Positions 22,782 to 31,775 of a DNA stretch of 64,000 nt are shown one piece after another. Every line of letters starts with the position of its first letter. Position 1 is the first letter of the stretch. Both the position numbers and the translations under genes were made by a program. The stretch spans positions 1 through 64,000 of the forward strand of contig JAFWQA010000002.1 of the NCBI GenBank assembly GCA_017509255.1, written 5' to 3'. Under the pieces are notes generated by a model, which saw only the letters and a list, made by a program, of their open reading frames with translations, was not told the origin of the DNA and made no database searches. Source of the stretch: Clostridia bacterium (lineage in GTDB: Bacteria; Bacillota; Clostridia; Christensenellales; Aristaeellaceae).

Positions 22782-24362
22782 ATGCGAAAGCTGATTGAAT
22801 TCCGGAACATCGTCAAAAGCTTTGACGGCCAGGTGGTGCTCAAGGGCGTCAACCTGAACATTTATGAGAATGAGTTTGTCACCCTGCTGGGTCCGTCCGG
22901 CTGCGGCAAGACGACGCTGCTGCGGATCCTGGGCGGATTCCTGGAGCAGGATGAGGGGACTGTGATCTTTGACGGGCAGTGCATCGACAATGTGCCGCCC
23001 TACAAGCGGGAAATCAATACCGTGTTCCAGCGCTACGCGCTTTTCCCGCACCTGAACGTGTACGACAATATCGCCTTCGGCCTGCGGATCAAGAAGACCG
23101 GCGAGGACATCATTGCCCAGAAGGTCAACCGCATGCTGTCCCTGGTCAACCTGGAGGGCTACGGGAAGCGCAACGTGACCAAGCTGTCCGGCGGACAGCA
23201 GCAGCGCGTGGCCATCGCCCGCGCGCTGGTGAACGAGCCGAACGTGCTGCTGCTGGACGAGCCTCTGGGCGCGCTGGACCTGAAGCTGCGCAAGGAGATG
23301 CAGCGCGAGCTCAAGCGCATCCAGCAGGAGGTCGGCATCACATTCATCTACGTGACCCACGACCAGGAAGAGGCCCTGACCATGAGCGACAAGATCGTGG
23401 TCATGAACGCCGGCGAGATCGAGCAGATCGGCACCCCGCTGGAGATCTACAACGAGCCGGCCAACGCGTATGTGGCGCGCTTTATCGGCGAAAGCAACAT
23501 CGTGACCGGCACCATGGTGAAGGATTACCTGGTCCGCGTGGACGACAGGGAATACGAATGCCGGGATTTCGGCTTCAAGCCGAATGAATCGGTGGACGTG
23601 CTGATCCGCCCGGAGGATCTGACCGTGGTCAGGCCCGAGGAGGGCGTCATGCGCGGCGAGGTCAAGAGTGTGGTGTTCAAGGGCGTTCACTATGAGCTGA
23701 TGGTGGAGACAAAAACCGGTACCAGCAAGACGGTCAAGATGCACGTGGTGACCCAGCATGACATGGATAACCGGGAGACGGGCGAAAAGATCAGCGCAAA
23801 CGACTTCTATGTGGACTCCGAGGACCTGGAAAGCGGCGCGCTGACGGACCGGGACTTCATCTCCATCGCCAACGCGCAGGCCTGGGACGACGAAAACCGC
23901 GACATCTCCCTGACGGAGGTCTCCCACAACATCGAGCCGAAGCCGGGCGTATACAACATCACCTTCAGCACGGACAAAAAGACCGAGATCACCGTCAAGG
24001 TGTACGTCGTCCATCCCGAATACGTGGAGGACGCGAGGCACAACATCGGCATCAGCGCGCTGGACTTCTTCATCACGCCGGACGAGATCATGGAATCCAT
24101 GGCCATTTCGACGGACCTGAAGACCTGGGCCAGCGCGGAGGCCTGGAACCTGCAGGACGACTCCTCCGTGGAGATCACGGACGTCAAGTTCGACTTCGAT
24201 CCCGCAGCCATTACCGAGGGCTCCTACGACATCACCTTCGCTACCCGCGGCCGCGTCTACAAGGTGGAGACCACCGCCGCCAAGGCTGCCGGCGATAAGG
24301 TGGGCCTCGCCTTCGGGCCGGACGAGATCCATATCATGCATAAGGCGGTGGAGGACGCGTGA
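22782..24362 (+). CDS. potA: PotA: spermidine/putrescine ABC transporter ATPase with inserted repeats
   Basis: The ATPase core is complete: Walker [10 protein letters not shown], signature LSGGQQQR, Walker B VLLLDEP and H-loop THDQEE, all within residues 1-230. A TOBE region follows ([21 protein letters not shown]) and ends with the usual [13 protein letters not shown] at the extreme C-terminus. Between its halves, about residues 320-500, lie two tandem 75-residue repeats. Each has I-S-A-x-D-F, an A-x-A-W segment and Y-(N/D)-I-T-F, resembling Ig-like repeats of surface proteins. That makes 526 aa against the usual 350-380. Overlaps potB by four bases. Confidence 0.88.
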   Translation: MRKLIEFRNIVKSFDGQVVLKGVNLNIYENEFVTLLGPSGCGKTTLLRILGGFLEQDEGTVIFDGQCIDNVPPYKREINTVFQRYALFPHLNVYDNIAFGLRIKKTGEDIIAQKVNRMLSLVNLEGYGKRNVTKLSGGQQQRVAIARALVNEPNVLLLDEPLGALDLKLRKEMQRELKRIQQEVGITFIYVTHDQEEALTMSDKIVVMNAGEIEQIGTPLEIYNEPANAYVARFIGESNIVTGTMVKDYLVRVDDREYECRDFGFKPNESVDVLIRPEDLTVVRPEEGVMRGEVKSVVFKGVHYELMVETKTGTSKTVKMHVVTQHDMDNRETGEKISANDFYVDSEDLESGALTDRDFISIANAQAWDDENRDISLTEVSHNIEPKPGVYNITFSTDKKTEITVKVYVVHPEYVEDARHNIGISALDFFITPDEIMESMAISTDLKTWASAEAWNLQDDSSVEITDVKFDFDPAAITEGSYDITFATRGRVYKVETTAAKAAGDKVGLAFGPDEIHIMHKAVEDA

Positions 24363-25138
24363 AATCATTTTTTCGGATGAGCTATCCGTATATCCTGTGG
24401 ATCGCGATCTTCATTGTCGCTCCCATGCTCATGATCCTGCTCTACGCGCTGACCCGCATGGGCAACGAGACGCTGACCTTCCAGTTCACGCTGGACAACT
24501 TTGCCCGTTTCTTCCGGGAGCCGACGTTTATCAGCGTGCTGATCCGCTCCCTGCGCATCGCGCTGGAAACCACGGTGCTCTGCATTCTGCTCGGCTATCC
24601 CGCGGCGTTGTTCATCGCCAACCTGTCCGAGAAGAAGCAGACCCTGATGGTCCTGCTGCTGACCCTGCCCATGTGGATCAACATGCTGCTCAAGACCTAT
24701 GCCTGGCGCGGCATCCTGCAGAACTTTGATCTTGTCAGCGAGATGAAGGTCCTGATCGGCATGGTGTACGTCTTCCTGCCGTACATGATCATCCAGATCC
24801 ATACCTCCATCAGCAAGATGGACCGGGAGCTGTTCACGGCAGCGTACGACCTGGGCGCCAACCGCTGGGTCACCTTCAAAAAGGTGATCCTGCCCCTGAG
24901 CGTGCCCGGCATCATCTCCGGCATTACCCTGGTCTTCCTGCCGGCGGTCAGCAGCTTCGTCATTCCGAAGCTCCTCGGCGGCGGCGACTATGTGCTGATC
25001 GGCAACCTGATCGAGATCTACTTTATCACCACGGGCGACTGGAACTTCGGCAGCGCGATCTCCCTGATCATGGCCCTGATCATCATTGCCTCCATGTACC
25101 TGACCAAGAAGATCGACCGGAACGCGCAGGAGGAATGA
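24359..25138 (+). CDS. potB: PotB: spermidine/putrescine ABC transporter permease
   Basis: A six-helix inner-membrane permease of 259 aa. The EAA-type loop that contacts the ATPase is in [41 protein letters not shown] is a conserved PotB segment. The GTG start overlaps the potA stop in GTGA, implying translational coupling. Confidence 0.93.
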   Translation: MKSFFRMSYPYILWIAIFIVAPMLMILLYALTRMGNETLTFQFTLDNFARFFREPTFISVLIRSLRIALETTVLCILLGYPAALFIANLSEKKQTLMVLLLTLPMWINMLLKTYAWRGILQNFDLVSEMKVLIGMVYVFLPYMIIQIHTSISKMDRELFTAAYDLGANRWVTFKKVILPLSVPGIISGITLVFLPAVSSFVIPKLLGGGDYVLIGNLIEIYFITTGDWNFGSAISLIMALIIIASMYLTKKIDRNAQEE

Positions 25139-25938
25139 GCATGAAAAAGAAAAAGAAGTTCCTGTCCTCCGGCTATCTGATCCTGGTCCTTCTGTTCATC
25201 TATCTCCCCATCGCCTATGTGGTGCTGTTCTCCTTCAACGACAGCAAGTCCATGACCAAATTCACGGGCTTCTCCCTCCGCTGGTACGAGAATATGTTCA
25301 ATGACCGGACGATGCTGCAGAGCATCTACTACACCGTACTGGTGGCGGTCATTTCCACAGTGGTGTCCACGATCGTCGGAACGGTTACGGCCATCGGCCT
25401 CTCCAAGGCGAAAAAGGTGATCCGCTCGGCGGTGCTGGAGGTTAACAACCTGCCGGTCATGAATCCGGATATCGTGACAGCCATCGGCCTGATGCTCCTG
25501 TTCGTTTCCGCAAAGGTGCAGCTGTCCCTGGTCACGCTGATCCTGGCGCATATTTCCTTCAGCATCCCGTACGTCATTCTGTCCATTATGCCCAAGCTGC
25601 GGCAGCTGGACGACAATGTGGCGGAGGCGGCGCTGGATCTCGGCGCGACGCCGGTCCAGGCGCTGACGAAGGTCATTATCCCGCAGATCTATCCGGCGAT
25701 CCTCTCCGGCGCGCTGATCGCGTTCAGCATGTCCTTTGACGATTTCGTCATCTCCTTCTTCACCGCCGGGGTGGGGATCAACAATATCTCCATGTACGTG
25801 TATTCCATGAAACGGTTCAATCCCAGCGTCAACGCGCTTTCCACCCTGATCGTGGTGGTGGTCACGGTGATCCTGGTTTTGGTCAATATTATTTCCTCTC
25901 GGATGAGCAAAGAGAGGAAAAAGGAGGAAAATGTATGA
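25135..25938 (+). CDS. potC: PotC: spermidine/putrescine ABC transporter permease
   Basis: Second permease subunit, 267 aa, six membrane helices. The EAA loop is EAALDLGATPVQALTKVIIPQIYPAI split over the cytoplasmic turn, and SMSFDDFVISFFTAG is typical of PotC. The ATG overlaps the potB stop by four bases (ATGA). A lysine-rich N-terminus precedes the first helix. Confidence 0.93.
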   Translation: MSMKKKKKFLSSGYLILVLLFIYLPIAYVVLFSFNDSKSMTKFTGFSLRWYENMFNDRTMLQSIYYTVLVAVISTVVSTIVGTVTAIGLSKAKKVIRSAVLEVNNLPVMNPDIVTAIGLMLLFVSAKVQLSLVTLILAHISFSIPYVILSIMPKLRQLDDNVAEAALDLGATPVQALTKVIIPQIYPAILSGALIAFSMSFDDFVISFFTAGVGINNISMYVYSMKRFNPSVNALSTLIVVVVTVILVLVNIISSRMSKERKKEENV

Positions 25939-26999
25939 AAAAGTGGTTGGCAATCAGTCTGGCAATGGTGCTGCTGCTCGCGCAGTGCGTTTCCCCGGCG
26001 GCTGCGGAGGAATTTGAGAACAAGGTTCTGAACGTGTATAACTGGGGCGAGTATATCGACAAGCAGGTCATCACGAACTTTGAGAATGAATACAAGGTCC
26101 GTGTGAACTACTCCCTGTTTTCCTCCAATGAAGAAATGTATACCAAGCTGCAGTCCAACGCGTCCTACGACGTGATCATCCCCAGCGACTATATGATCGA
26201 GCGCCTGATCCGGGAAAAGAAGCTCCAGCCGCTGGACCGGGAGATCGTGACCGACCTGGACAACCTGACGGACAGCGTGAAGAACCTGGAATACGATCCG
26301 GACAACACCTGGTCCGTGCCCTACCTCTGGCAGAATGTGGGCATCGTGTATGACACCACGAAGATCGATCCCGAAAAGATCGAGGAAGCGGGCTGGGATA
26401 TCTTCCAGGATCCCGAGTATGCCGGACACACCTACATGTACGATTCCGAGCGTGACGCCTTCATGGTCGCCTTCAAGGCCCTGGGATACTCCGCCAACAC
26501 CGAGAATCCCGATGAGATCCAGGCCGCGTATGAGTGGCTGCGGAACATGGACAAGGCCGTCCGCCCCTCCTATGTGACGGACGAGGTCATCGACTCCATG
26601 GCCAACGGCGAAAAGTGGCTGGCGCTGGTGTACAGCGGAGACGCTGCCTACATCCTGTCCGAGAACGAGGATATGGGCTTCTGCGCCCCGAAGCAGGGCA
26701 CCAACATCGCGGTGGACGCCATGGTCATTCCGGCTAACGCCTCCAACCCGAAACTGGCCAACTATTTCATCAACTACATCCTGGGCTACGAAAGCAGCGC
26801 CATGATCTCCGAGGAAGTCGGCTATGCCTCCCCGAACGCGGAGGTGCTGGCTGAGCTGTCCGGCCCCGGCGGAAGCTATGAAGGCAATGACGCCTATGTG
26901 CCGCGCTCCGGCAACGATAAGGATGAGTTCTTCCATGACAACGAGACCCTGAGGAAGCAGCTGTCCGAGCTGTGGATCAAGGTCAAGCTTCACGAGTGA
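25935..26999 (+). CDS. potD: PotD: polyamine-binding protein
   Basis: The 354-aa protein has a signal sequence (about 25 residues, LLLAQCVSPAAAEE). Cleavage could follow AAA; the LAQC is a poor lipobox, so lipid anchoring is uncertain. NVYNWGEYID is the classic PotD start of the mature protein, with YDVIIPSDYMIERL and PYLWQNVGIVYD following. It delivers polyamine to PotBC. It overlaps potC by four bases and ends the operon at a strong terminator. Confidence 0.92.
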   Translation: MKKWLAISLAMVLLLAQCVSPAAAEEFENKVLNVYNWGEYIDKQVITNFENEYKVRVNYSLFSSNEEMYTKLQSNASYDVIIPSDYMIERLIREKKLQPLDREIVTDLDNLTDSVKNLEYDPDNTWSVPYLWQNVGIVYDTTKIDPEKIEEAGWDIFQDPEYAGHTYMYDSERDAFMVAFKALGYSANTENPDEIQAAYEWLRNMDKAVRPSYVTDEVIDSMANGEKWLALVYSGDAAYILSENEDMGFCAPKQGTNIAVDAMVIPANASNPKLANYFINYILGYESSAMISEEVGYASPNAEVLAELSGPGGSYEGNDAYVPRSGNDKDEFFHDNETLRKQLSELWIKVKLHE

Positions 27000-27013
27000 T
27001 CCTGCCGATCCGG

Positions 27014-27046
27014 GGGAGGCTGTGAGTTCACAGCCTCCCTTTTTTC
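27014..27046 (+). terminator. Terminator of the pot operon
   Basis: GGGAGGCTGTG / CACAGCCTCCC, 4-base loop, then TTTTTT. Confidence 0.9.
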
Positions 27047-27156
27047 GTCCGGACAGGGAGCAGAAGGCAGGAAAACCGGGCCTGACCGGAGAATGAACCG
27101 GGGCAGGAAAGGCTCCGGCCCGCGGCCGGACAAACAGAACATGAAGGAGAAACGCA

Positions 27157-28230
27157 ATGTATCATTCCTTTTTACCGGGCCGGGAATGGCTTGACACGGC
27201 CGGAAAGCCGATCCAGGCTCACGGCGGATCCATCCTCTTCACAGAGGGAGCGTATTACTGGTACGGAGAGAACAAGGAGAAAACGGACGGAAAAACGGAC
27301 GTGTGGACCTGGGGAGTGAGATGCTACCGGTCAGAGGACCTGTACAACTGGGAGGACTGCGGATTGATCATTCCCCCGGACCTGGAGCATCCTGGTTCCT
27401 CCCTGCACCCGTCCTCCATGCTGGACCGCCCGCATATCCTGTATAACCGGGAGACGGGAAAATACGTCTGCTGGCTGAAGATCATGCACAGGGGCGGCCG
27501 GCAGGACGAAACGGTGCTGACGGCGGACCGGATCCTCGGGCCATATACGGTCGTGCGGGAAGGACTGCGGCCCCTGGGCATGAGCGCAGGGGATTTCGAC
27601 CTGGCTGCCGCGTCGGACGGGAAAGGCTACTACTTCTTTGAGCGGGTGCACTCAGAAACGATCATCGCCGACCTGACGGAGGACTATACCGGTGTGACCG
27701 GCTATTACAGCACGCATTTTCCGCATTCCGCTCCGCCGTACGTCCGGGAGGCCACGGCACATTTTATCCGCCGGGGGAAGCATTATCTGCTGACCTCAGG
27801 CACGACCGGCTACCTGCCCAACCCCTCCGAAGCGGCGGTGGCTGACACATGGCACGGCCCGTACAGGGTGCTCGGCAATCCCCATCCCGCAGATGAAAGC
27901 CACACCTCCTTCCATTCCCAGATCTCCTCCGTTTTCCAGGTGCCGGGAAAGAAGGACCTGTTCATCGCCCTGGCGGACCGCTGGGCGCCGGAGGACATGG
28001 AGCTGCCCTATGAACAATACCGGCGCTGGTTTGAGATCCGCTTTGATCCGGACCTGACGAAGGAGCAGAAGGACGCCGCAATGGCGGAGCTGGGCCTGGA
28101 CATGAAGAAATACGGCGACGGCACGCGGAACACGTCCATTGCCCGCTACGTCTGGCTGCCGATCCGGTTCGAGGGCGAGATGCCGGTCATCGACTGGAAG
28201 GATGAGTGGCGCTGGGAGGACGCGGAGTAA
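27157..28230 (+). CDS. Glycoside hydrolase family 43-like protein (beta-1,3-galactosidase-type)
   Basis: A five-bladed-propeller glycosidase of 357 aa without signal peptide, so it should act on imported oligosaccharides. GGSILFTEGAYYWYGENK at the start and YLLTSGTTGYLPN in the middle resemble exo-beta-1,3-galactanases of GH43 (for example Clostridium thermocellum 1,3Gal43A). The Glu in VREATAHF is the probable catalytic acid. AAGGAG precedes the ATG. No transporter or other glycosidase lies beside it, and exact substrate is uncertain. Confidence 0.75.
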   Translation: MYHSFLPGREWLDTAGKPIQAHGGSILFTEGAYYWYGENKEKTDGKTDVWTWGVRCYRSEDLYNWEDCGLIIPPDLEHPGSSLHPSSMLDRPHILYNRETGKYVCWLKIMHRGGRQDETVLTADRILGPYTVVREGLRPLGMSAGDFDLAAASDGKGYYFFERVHSETIIADLTEDYTGVTGYYSTHFPHSAPPYVREATAHFIRRGKHYLLTSGTTGYLPNPSEAAVADTWHGPYRVLGNPHPADESHTSFHSQISSVFQVPGKKDLFIALADRWAPEDMELPYEQYRRWFEIRFDPDLTKEQKDAAMAELGLDMKKYGDGTRNTSIARYVWLPIRFEGEMPVIDWKDEWRWEDAE

Positions 28231-28281
28231 CCCCTGCCGGCAGTCTCTCCCACCCACCCGCGATCTGCCCTAAATTTCCTC

Positions 28282-28310
28282 TTGCTTTTTGAAAAACATC
28301 ATGCTATAAT
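28282..28310 (+). promoter_or_regulatory. Promoter of tRNA-Val
   Basis: TTGCTT, 17-bp spacer, TATAAT, 18 bases before the tRNA. Confidence 0.75.
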
Positions 28311-28328
28311 TCCATGCGTTGACCGTAT

Positions 28329-28405
28329 GGGATTATAGCTCAGTTGGTTAGAGCACCACGTTGACATCGTGGGGGTCATAGGTTCGAGTCCTACTAATCC
28401 CACCA
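28329..28405 (+). tRNA. tRNA-Val (anticodon GAC)
   Basis: Acceptor GGGATTA pairs with TAATCCC; D-arm GCTC...GAGC; anticodon stem CCACG/CGTGG with loop TTGACAT, anticodon GAC; T-arm ATAGG-TTCGAGT-CCTAC. CCA is encoded. Read as Val for GUC/GUU codons. Confidence 0.95.
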
Positions 28406-28442
28406 ACAGAAAAGCCACCCCTTGAGGGTGGCTTTTCTGTTG
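28403..28442 (+). terminator. Terminator after tRNA-Val
   Basis: A very long stem (CCAACAGAAAAGCCACCC / GGGTGGCTTTTCTGTTGG) with a CTTGA loop; a T-run lies within the 3' arm. Confidence 0.7.
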
Positions 28443-28748
28443 GTCAGATCCGTACGGATTTCCAAACCTATGGGGGTCCCACGATCGTGGGGGCAAACGA
28501 TCCGAGTGTCAGCCCGGTGGGCTGTCGCCAAAGGCGAAACGAGGTGAGTTTGTTGGCGCGAAAGGGAGTGCGGGGCCCGTTCCGAGGGCCACGCACGACC
28601 ATTGAGCGAACGGACATAGGTTCGCATTTGCGGATAAAGCGAGGCGGAAGCTTAGTGAGCAAAGGAATCCAACTGCCGCTCCAAGACGAGTTGGATGACT
28701 ATAACGAACTTGACTGAGCGAACAAAGCATTCTTTTGTTTTTTTTCTG
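28443..28748 (+). other. Highly structured non-coding stretch downstream of tRNA-Val
   Basis: No supported gene. The stretch is packed with inverted repeats: ATCCGTACGGAT, CCCACGATCGTGGG, AGCCC-GGT-GGGCT, CGCC-AAA-GGCG, GTGCG..GGCCC / GGGCC..CGCAC and CCAACT / AGTTGG. It ends at AACAAA / TTTGTT followed by a run of T at 28724-28748, a possible terminator. Part of it (ATCGTGGGGG...CGAGT) resembles the 3' half of the adjacent tRNA-Val, so a decayed tRNA copy is one explanation, a structured RNA another. Confidence 0.35.
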
Positions 28749-28950
28749 AAGATGATCTTTCATTCTTTCAGATAATGATGCATGATGATATATTGGGAGA
28801 CGGCTTAGAACAGCAAATCCGGATTTCGGGGCAAATAAGCATTGAACATAATTGCGGAACATCTTGAGGATGTGAATGTCCAACGATTCTCTGTTAATGG
28901 GGAAGACAATTTCAAGGAAAAATGATACTGTTCCTTCAGGAGGCAGCAAA

Positions 28951-29460
28951 ATGGATATGATAAGGATAGGAAAATTTATTGCAGAGCTTCGAAAGGAGCA
29001 GGGACTTACTCAAGAGCAGCTTGGCGAAAACATTGGAGTGACCAATAAGACGATCTCGCGTTGGGAAACAGGAACTTATCTTCCTCCGGCGGATGCGCTT
29101 ATGGCGATGAGTGAGCTTTTCTCGGTCAGCATTAATGAAATTCTCAGTGGGAGAAACCTTTCTGATCAAGAATATAAAAATGCGGCTGAGGAGAATTTGG
29201 TGCAATCGATCAGGACGAGCAGTTTTGAGCTGAAGGACAGGATCGAATTCTTTAAGAAGAAGTGGCTTAAAGAACATATAGCTGTTATGGTCTTTATCGG
29301 AATATGTATCGCTGCCGTTTTTGCGGCTGGCATTGTAACCGGGAAGAGCATACTGGTTTCGATTACCCCACTGCTTGTCCTTATTGCTCACGCATGGAGG
29401 AATAATACGATGATGGCATATGTTGAGCATAAGGCGTATGATGGGACCGGAAGCAAATGA
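28951..29460 (+). CDS. XRE-family regulator with C-terminal membrane segments
   Basis: The N-terminal HTH (GLTQEQLGENIGVTNKTISRWETG) is of the Cro/C1 type. A linker is followed by two hydrophobic segments (IAVMVFIGICIAAVFAAGIVTG and ILVSITPLLVLIAH), so the regulator is probably membrane-tethered. ATG at 28951 follows AGGAGG. Codon use is clearly more AT-rich than in neighbouring genes, which suggests horizontal transfer. It stands alone between the structured tRNA-linked region and a terminator. Confidence 0.8.
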   Translation: MDMIRIGKFIAELRKEQGLTQEQLGENIGVTNKTISRWETGTYLPPADALMAMSELFSVSINEILSGRNLSDQEYKNAAEENLVQSIRTSSFELKDRIEFFKKKWLKEHIAVMVFIGICIAAVFAAGIVTGKSILVSITPLLVLIAHAWRNNTMMAYVEHKAYDGTGSK

Positions 29461-29506
29461 AAATCCCGATTTAATGATCACGATAATATAGATCAATTCA
29501 TAAACA

Positions 29507-29545
29507 AAGAGCCGCATTTTGTTAAAATGCGGCCATCTCTTTATG
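29507..29545 (+). terminator. Terminator after the XRE gene
   Basis: GCCGCATTTT / AAAATGCGGC with a GTT loop, followed by CATCTCTTT. Confidence 0.6.
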
Positions 29546-29646
29546 ATTCTGGCATTTGGCAAGGAATATGAGCCATATTTTTATGCGGCACTTCATTCCG
29601 TAACTCCGGCACGGCTGCGTTTTCCGCACCCGCTGCCGGAGTCTGT

Positions 29647-31752
29647 TTATTTTTCCAGTTCCTGCCGGATCATGCGCACCCGGCTGTCCAGCTCATTCAG
29701 GAAAGATGCAATGTTGTCTGCGTTCAGCCGGTCAAAGAATTCCGGCTCGTCGCTGAGCAGCTGGGCGATCGGATTGAAATCGCTGAAGTAGATCTGCCGG
29801 TTGACCGGCCGGATGCGTTCCATGTCCTCCGCGGTAACCATCCAGCGGCCATTTTCTTCATAATCGAGGAGCTCCGCTTTCTTCTTTTCGACGTTTTCCT
29901 CCGCTTCCTCCAGCGCGTCCGGATCGCCGGCGGCTGCCTCCTTCACTGCCTCCAGCCGGGCCAGCTCGTCCTGCAGGAAGGCCAGGTACTCTTCATAATA
30001 CGGATCAGGGATCGGAAGATCCAGTGTTTCATACAGGGTGGTCAGCTGGACTTCCATTTCACTCCGGATGCCGGCGTAAACCAGCTCCAGGGCTTCCTCC
30101 GGATGGGCGCTCCACGGGTTGACCACATAGTAGGAAGCTTCCTCCATCGGAACATAGAGGGGCGCCGCGCCCTTTTCAAAGGTCAGGGGCATATAGGCGT
30201 AACGGTAATTGTCATCAAGGGCGCCGATGTCATAGACGTAGACCAGCTCTGTCTTTCCGCGGGCGCTTCCGTACTGCTCCGCCCGCTCCTGTACGCTATA
30301 AAACTTTTCCAGTACTCGCCGCAGCGTTTCGGACCGGTAATCCGCGGTTTTTCCCGCGCGGGTCATTTCATTGTCATACAGGGACAGCAGCTGAGTTTCG
30401 GTCATTTCGTTTATGAACGGATCCAGATGAATGCCGGGCATATCGTCGGCATAGCTGTCATACCAGTTCAGGCAGAAGTCCAGGTATTCCTCCCAGGTGC
30501 CCGGTACGGCCAGCTGCAGCCGCTCAAAGGTTTCCCGGTAATAGCAGAGCTGTTCCGAGAAAAAGCTCTTCGGGAAGGCGGCCAGCTTTCCGTCCTGCAG
30601 GAAGGGCGCGCGGATGTTCGGATACAGTCTGTCACCCCACTTTTTCAGGTCGGCACTGGCGTACAGGTCCGCAAAAAAGCCCTTGGTTTTGAGCATATGC
30701 AGCAGGTTCATATCGCGCAGGACATAGACGTCGATATCCGGACGCTGCACCAGCATATCCCGGACGAACTGCTCCTCGGCGGACAGGACGCCCGCGTCGG
30801 AAATCTTCAGGGGAATGTCCGGATGGCTCTCGATAAAGGCGGCATATTCTTCGCCGCGGCCGTAGATGTCCAGGATCCGGAGCGAGGTGCTCTGACTGCT
30901 TTTTTCAAACGTCCGGATGACCAGCAGGGTGTCTGTGACCAAAGCAATGCCGTTCTCCAGCAGGCAGCAGCCCGCCACGTCGCCCTGGGGAAAGGTGCCC
31001 ACGGTCTCCGGCCGGCCGTTCTGACGGATCGCCCGGATGCTGTCATCTGAAAGGTAATAAGCAGTGCCGGATGTGGCGTCATACATCAGGCTGGAAAGAT
31101 AGCTGTCGTCCTCCCCGACGGTGGCCCATACGGTTTCCTTGCCGGTCTGCCTGTCGATCACCTTGAGCAGGACGGTGTTCTTCGGGAAATGCTTTTCGCG
31201 CGTCAGCAGAAGGATGCTCCCGTCCTCCAGCACATCCATGGCGATCGGATTTTTTACGGTCACGTCGGAAACGGGAGTTCCCTGCAGGTCGCAGATATGG
31301 ATCACGGTTTCCGAAAGGCCGTGGCAGTATTCATGCCAGTAAATCAGGCCGTTTTTCGCTCTTGCCTGTTCGATGAACAGATCGTGATCGGCTTTCAGGA
31401 GGAAGGCAGTCTCATTGACGAAGGCGCCGCCCTCATCCAGCAGGCGGATCACCCGGGATTCCTCACCGTCCGTGATGCCGTACAGGCACTGCCCGTCGGA
31501 GAAAAGGCAACAGAGGTATTTCGGCAGGCCGTCCGCCGGCGCGATCTGCGTCATTTCCGTTCCCCGCGCAGGAAGGGAGTACAGCCCGCTATCCCGGAAA
31601 ACATACAGGACGCCGCGGTGGCTGCCGACCGCGCTGACATAATCCTTCTGACAGCTGATCGCGCGGGACTCATACGCGGTTTCGGCTCCGGCGGGAACAC
31701 AGCCCGCCAGCAGAGCGAGGGCGAGCAGCAGGGCAAAAAAACGGTTCTTCAT
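29647..31752 (-). CDS. Lipoprotein: N-terminal beta-propeller-like domain fused to a solute-binding-like domain
   Basis: The signal ends LALLAGC, a good lipobox. Residues about 40-285 have repeated strand pairs of the form G-x-L-Y-x-(L/I) (GVLYVFRDSGLYSL, QCLYGITDGEESRVIRLL, TAYYLSDDSIRAI) typical of a beta-propeller. From about 290 the sequence changes to an extracellular solute-binding protein pattern: LRILDIYGRGEEYAAFIESHPDIPLKI and DVYVLRDMNLLHML, then AAFPKSF and a late VPMEEASYYVVNPWS. A Glu-rich helix lies near 620-650. It starts 23 bases after the secreted protein encoded upstream, implying an operon. No ABC permease is nearby. Function unknown. Confidence 0.72.
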   Translation of the reverse strand: MKNRFFALLLALALLAGCVPAGAETAYESRAISCQKDYVSAVGSHRGVLYVFRDSGLYSLPARGTEMTQIAPADGLPKYLCCLFSDGQCLYGITDGEESRVIRLLDEGGAFVNETAFLLKADHDLFIEQARAKNGLIYWHEYCHGLSETVIHICDLQGTPVSDVTVKNPIAMDVLEDGSILLLTREKHFPKNTVLLKVIDRQTGKETVWATVGEDDSYLSSLMYDATSGTAYYLSDDSIRAIRQNGRPETVGTFPQGDVAGCCLLENGIALVTDTLLVIRTFEKSSQSTSLRILDIYGRGEEYAAFIESHPDIPLKISDAGVLSAEEQFVRDMLVQRPDIDVYVLRDMNLLHMLKTKGFFADLYASADLKKWGDRLYPNIRAPFLQDGKLAAFPKSFFSEQLCYYRETFERLQLAVPGTWEEYLDFCLNWYDSYADDMPGIHLDPFINEMTETQLLSLYDNEMTRAGKTADYRSETLRRVLEKFYSVQERAEQYGSARGKTELVYVYDIGALDDNYRYAYMPLTFEKGAAPLYVPMEEASYYVVNPWSAHPEEALELVYAGIRSEMEVQLTTLYETLDLPIPDPYYEEYLAFLQDELARLEAVKEAAAGDPDALEEAEENVEKKKAELLDYEENGRWMVTAEDMERIRPVNRQIYFSDFNPIAQLLSDEPEFFDRLNADNIASFLNELDSRVRMIRQELEK

Positions 31753-31775
31753 GGGGCACTCCTTTCAGAGAGAAG

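Noticed and set aside
28299-28662. Minus-strand frames over tRNA-Val and its downstream stretch
   Set aside because: Translation of antisense tRNA gives well-known spurious peptides (for example VGLEPMTPTMSTWCSNQL). No ribosome binding site.
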